Below the pieces are notes generated by a model. It saw only the letters and a list, made by a program, of their open reading frames with translations. It was not told the DNA's origin and made no database searches. Position numbers and translations under genes: made by a program. Positions 61,641 through 64,000 of a stretch of DNA of 64,000 nt are shown one piece after another. Every line of letters begins with the position of its first letter. Within the stretch, counting starts at the first letter, position 1. This DNA is from an uncultured Spirochaetales bacterium (GTDB lineage Bacteria; Spirochaetota; Spirochaetia; Sphaerochaetales; Sphaerochaetaceae), in contig CASDRU010000006.1 in NCBI GenBank assembly GCA_949283305.1, positions 1-64,000 on the forward strand, in the 5' to 3' direction.

Positions 61641-62294
61641 TTAATTAACAAGTACCATATTTGATGGAAGATTGAGAACACTGTTTGAAAAATTTTCATT
61701 CTCAAAATAGATTACTGGTGTCACATATATGTGATTAATTGTGGTATCAAAGGGCTGACCATCATACCGAGAAAGAATAAATGATTTTTCTTCCTCATTA
61801 TTTTCATTTTTTATAGTGAAGCTGATATAAACCCCATCTATATTTTCAGCTTTAAATATTTCATAAGAAAAACTGTATGATGCAGATGGATCTTCGAATT
61901 TATATAAATAATCAGGTGCATAGTTTGTAGCACTGTTATCAACGACTTTAAACTGATAGAGATTCTGACCATCAACAGAAGATGAAAGCACGCCCTGCCC
62001 TCCCCTGTTTCCACATCCTATTGCGCTGTATTCATTTGGATTATACTGATTTCTGAATGCTGTATTTAGAGATGAGTATTTGGTTGTAGGTGAATCATCA
62101 TCTTCTGATATTGCATATAGAAGCATGATTCTTGCTTCTAAGTTTTTAAGAGCCGCTTCATCTGATGAATTTTTATTGATGCTGAAAGAATCATTGCTAA
62201 CATTTGAACTTATATTCATGAATGTAGGTATGCCGCATGAAGAGAAAAGAAAAAGGGAAAACAATATAACAAGATGGAATAATACCTTCTTCAT
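61641..62294 (-). CDS. Lipoprotein of unknown function
   Basis: A 217-residue protein with a signal peptide and lipobox (LFLFSSCG, Cys about residue 20), then a serine/asparagine-rich segment and a beta-rich domain with aromatic residues (YLYKFEDPSASYSFSYEIF). No domain recognised. It is AT-rich like the flanking DNA. AAGGGAAA lies a few bases upstream of ATG 62294. It sits 19 bp after the TPR protein gene on the same strand and is followed directly by the 91-aa gene. Possible surface or periplasmic protein. Confidence 0.7.
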   Translation of the reverse strand: MKKVLFHLVILFSLFLFSSCGIPTFMNISSNVSNDSFSINKNSSDEAALKNLEARIMLLYAISEDDDSPTTKYSSLNTAFRNQYNPNEYSAIGCGNRGGQGVLSSSVDGQNLYQFKVVDNSATNYAPDYLYKFEDPSASYSFSYEIFKAENIDGVYISFTIKNENNEEEKSFILSRYDGQPFDTTINHIYVTPVIYFENENFSNSVLNLPSNMVLVN

Positions 62295-62313
62295 ATGTTT
62301 TCCCTTAAATTAA

Positions 62314-63006
62314 TCAGTTGGCAGAGAGTACAAGAAGTTTGCTTTCTGCAAGTGCTGAATAATATGATGACTGATACTGGTCAATCAGCTGATTATAAAT
62401 TGTTGTTGCAAGATCAAGATTACCCTGGCTCTCCTCTATCCTTGCCTGATTGAAGAGTGCTTTAGGAGCCATAGGAGCATTGATTCCGTATGTGTCGAAT
62501 ACAAGATTGTAAAGTCTGAGAGCCTCAGCTGTATCTCCTGCATTCTCAACAGCTGCAGCAGCATTCATATAATTGAGCTGACCAAGGTAGTTGTCCTCGT
62601 TTGCCTCTGCAACAGCAAGATAGATTGCATATGCTTCTTCCCAGTTCTCTTCCAAAAAGAGCATGTCTGCAAGAATCATGTTTGCCTTTGCACCTTCATA
62701 GCTTGTGATCTTGTTGTCAGAAATGAAAGAATCAAGGCTGCTTTTAAGAGATGAAACATCACTGCTGTATTCATCAGATGTCTCATCAATCAAAAGCAGA
62801 GAGTTGTATTCTGACTCAAGAGTATAAAGAGTCTCATATCGCTCTTCTGTGCTGCTTGATGATGCAAAATAGATGATTCCGATTGCAACTACTGCAACAA
62901 TAACAACTGCAGCAATAATTGCAAACAGGCGGCTGTGAGTCCTTAAAAATCCCTCTGTATGTCCTGCAAGTATTTCAGTTTTTGATACTTTGTCTTTTTT
63001 GCTCAT
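62314..63006 (-). CDS. Membrane-anchored TPR protein
   Basis: A 230-residue protein with a basic cytoplasmic N-terminus, one transmembrane helix (about residues 28-50) and a C-terminal TPR-like domain (SYEGAKANMILADMLFLEENWEEA and later helical pairs). The architecture matches YfgM/YbgF-type single-span TPR proteins (DUF2133-like), which chaperone at the Sec translocon or envelope. ATG 63006 is chosen: GAAGGTGA lies just upstream, whereas a TTG at 63018 spans it. It lies 64 bp downstream of rpsA on the same strand, behind a hairpin. Confidence 0.78.
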   Translation of the reverse strand: MSKKDKVSKTEILAGHTEGFLRTHSRLFAIIAAVVIVAVVAIGIIYFASSSSTEERYETLYTLESEYNSLLLIDETSDEYSSDVSSLKSSLDSFISDNKITSYEGAKANMILADMLFLEENWEEAYAIYLAVAEANEDNYLGQLNYMNAAAAVENAGDTAEALRLYNLVFDTYGINAPMAPKALFNQARIEESQGNLDLATTIYNQLIDQYQSSYYSALAESKLLVLSAN

Positions 63007-63014
63007 TTTCACCT

Positions 63015-63047
63015 TCAAAAAGCAGGGAAAGATAAAATCCTTCCCTG
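63015..63047 (-). terminator. Terminator between rpsA and the TPR gene
   Basis: Minus-strand hairpin CAGGGAA/TTCCCTG with an 11-nt loop, followed by CTTTTT. It probably separates rpsA from the envelope genes, at least partly. Confidence 0.7.
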
Positions 63048-63069
63048 TCTTTTATATTCCATTAGATTT

Positions 63070-64000
63070 TCAGTCTTTCTTGAGCATATCAGCAAACGGA
63101 TTGTATGTGTCTTCCTCGACCTTCTCGTCTGCCATATACTTTGCCATCTCTGATTCCTGGTTCTTTTTGATAAGCTCCTTGACAGAGAGGTTGAGTTTCT
63201 GAGTCTGAGGATTGATGTCAACCACAACTGCACTGATTGGCTGTCCGACTTTCTCCTTGTATGACTCAAGAACATCATCTGTGTACTCTTCATCCGGACC
63301 TACAAGATTGTACTTGCTGATTAGTCCTTCAATGTCACCGATGACCTTTACGAACACTCCGAAGTCAGATACATCAGAAATCTCTCCTGTGATGGTGCTT
63401 CCCTTAGGATAGTCCTTTTTAAGTGTCTGCCATGGATTTCCATTGAGAGCCTTCACTGAAAGCCTGATTCTTCTGTTCTCTGGCTCAACACGTGAGACAA
63501 CGACTTCAATCACATCATCAACTTTACAGAACTGATCCATGTTCTTGATCTTCTTTGTCCAGGAAACATCGTCAATGTGGAGGAATCCGTCAATTCCATC
63601 CTCAAGTTCAAGGAATGCTCCAGAATTTGTAATCTTGACAACCTTTGCCTTCAAGACCTTTCCCTCTGGATAGCGCTCATTGATTGTATCCCATGGATTG
63701 TCCATAAGCTGCTTGAGTCCAAGAGAAACTCTCTTCTTATCGAGATCATAGCCGAGAATCTTTGCATTGACTACATCTCCGATGTTGAGAATGTCTTTCG
63801 GGTTTGTTATCTTCTTTGTCCAGGAAAGCTCTGAAACATGAGCAAGACCTTCAATTCCAGGTTCGATTTCAATGAATACACCGAATGTTGTGATTTTTGT
63901 AACAGGACGTGTAATCACATCACCTACCTGGTAGCGCTGCTCGAATGTTGTCCATGGATCTGCTTCCATGTGCTTGAGTGAGAGATTAATCTTCTGAGTC
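63070..64000 (-). CDS. rpsA: 30S ribosomal protein S1, 3' part (continues beyond window)
   Basis: C-terminal portion of S1, open to the right edge: the frame continues upstream of ATG 63969 through QKINLSLKH, so that Met is internal. At least three S1 (OB-fold) repeats are seen, each ending VSLGLKQLMDNPW, IRLSVKALNGNPW or LNLSVKEL, with the conserved GVFIEIEPGIEGLAHVSEL core in the first. S1 binds mRNA and unwinds it for initiation. The N-terminal domains lie outside the window. Confidence 0.93.
   Translation of the reverse strand, partial: TQKINLSLKHMEADPWTTFEQRYQVGDVITRPVTKITTFGVFIEIEPGIEGLAHVSELSWTKKITNPKDILNIGDVVNAKILGYDLDKKRVSLGLKQLMDNPWDTINERYPEGKVLKAKVVKITNSGAFLELEDGIDGFLHIDDVSWTKKIKNMDQFCKVDDVIEVVVSRVEPENRRIRLSVKALNGNPWQTLKKDYPKGSTITGEISDVSDFGVFVKVIGDIEGLISKYNLVGPDEEYTDDVLESYKEKVGQPISAVVVDINPQTQKLNLSVKELIKKNQESEMAKYMADEKVEEDTYNPFADMLKKD

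Overview
The window looks like a chromosomal segment of a spirochaete with low-to-moderate G+C, most plausibly a non-motile Sphaerochaetaceae-type lineage. This is inferred from gene content: a cell-division cluster with few genes, a PBP-like protein with no transpeptidase domain, divergent cell-wall proteins, a PUR-domain (BpuR-type) protein, a hinge-poor SMC and an unlinked groES. No species assignment is possible from the sequence alone. Almost all of the window is dense, operonic core genome, with one IS element and one AT-rich accessory patch.

Layout. 1-320: two tandem 5S rRNA genes, probably the tail of an rRNA operon. 507-4022: aminotransferase-like gene, nadK, recN. 4008-8712: alpha-glucan locus (two GH57 enzymes and a DUF4912 protein). 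8834-10202: an ISL3-family element with a perfect 8-bp target duplication and a frameshifted transposase. 10290-21705: division/chromosome-resolution run mraZ-rsmH-ftsL-like-ftsW-ftsQ-ftsA-ftsZ-xer-dprA-like-xer-hslV-hslU-flhF. 21702-26362: transpeptidase-less PBP-like protein, LysM/degenerate LytM protein, secA. 26431-32608: cvpA-holB-histidine kinase-NtrC regulator-dinG. 32635-34419: groES, a small unknown gene, and an alternative sigma factor behind a near-perfect sigma-54 promoter. 34606-43569: ppdK, DUF368, tRNAs, tsaD, ABC-F, coaX, M29-like protein. 43713-51298: candidate small RNA, tRNA-Gly, PUR protein, rnhB, smc, ffh, rpsP-khpA-rimM-trmD-rplS. 51382-60579: zinc protein, coaD, tRNA-Tyr, YkgJ-type protein, dnaG, rpoD, zinc ribbon, rnpB, TPR lipoprotein, mazG, phosphatase. 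60580-63047: AT-rich patch and leftward envelope genes. 63070-64000: 3' part of rpsA.

How the parts fit together. The most interesting circuit is regulatory. An NtrB-like kinase and an NtrC-type activator (intact GAFTGA loop) are encoded about 3 kb upstream of an RpoS-like sigma gene. That gene has a TGGCACG-N4-TTGCA promoter and two GTCA-N3-TGAC palindromes 40 bp apart at about -115 and -155. This is the architecture of the Borrelia Rrp2-RpoN-RpoS cascade. A second theme is cell-wall simplification: a division cluster without mur genes or ftsI, a SEDS protein with an altered signature, a PBP-like protein without a catalytic domain and a LytM factor without metal ligands. A third is a strong candidate small RNA (about 43747-43836) with a promoter, a C-rich anti-Shine-Dalgarno stretch and a 10-bp terminator stem.

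All calls come from reading the sequence. Family names rest on recognised motifs and gene order, not on searches.
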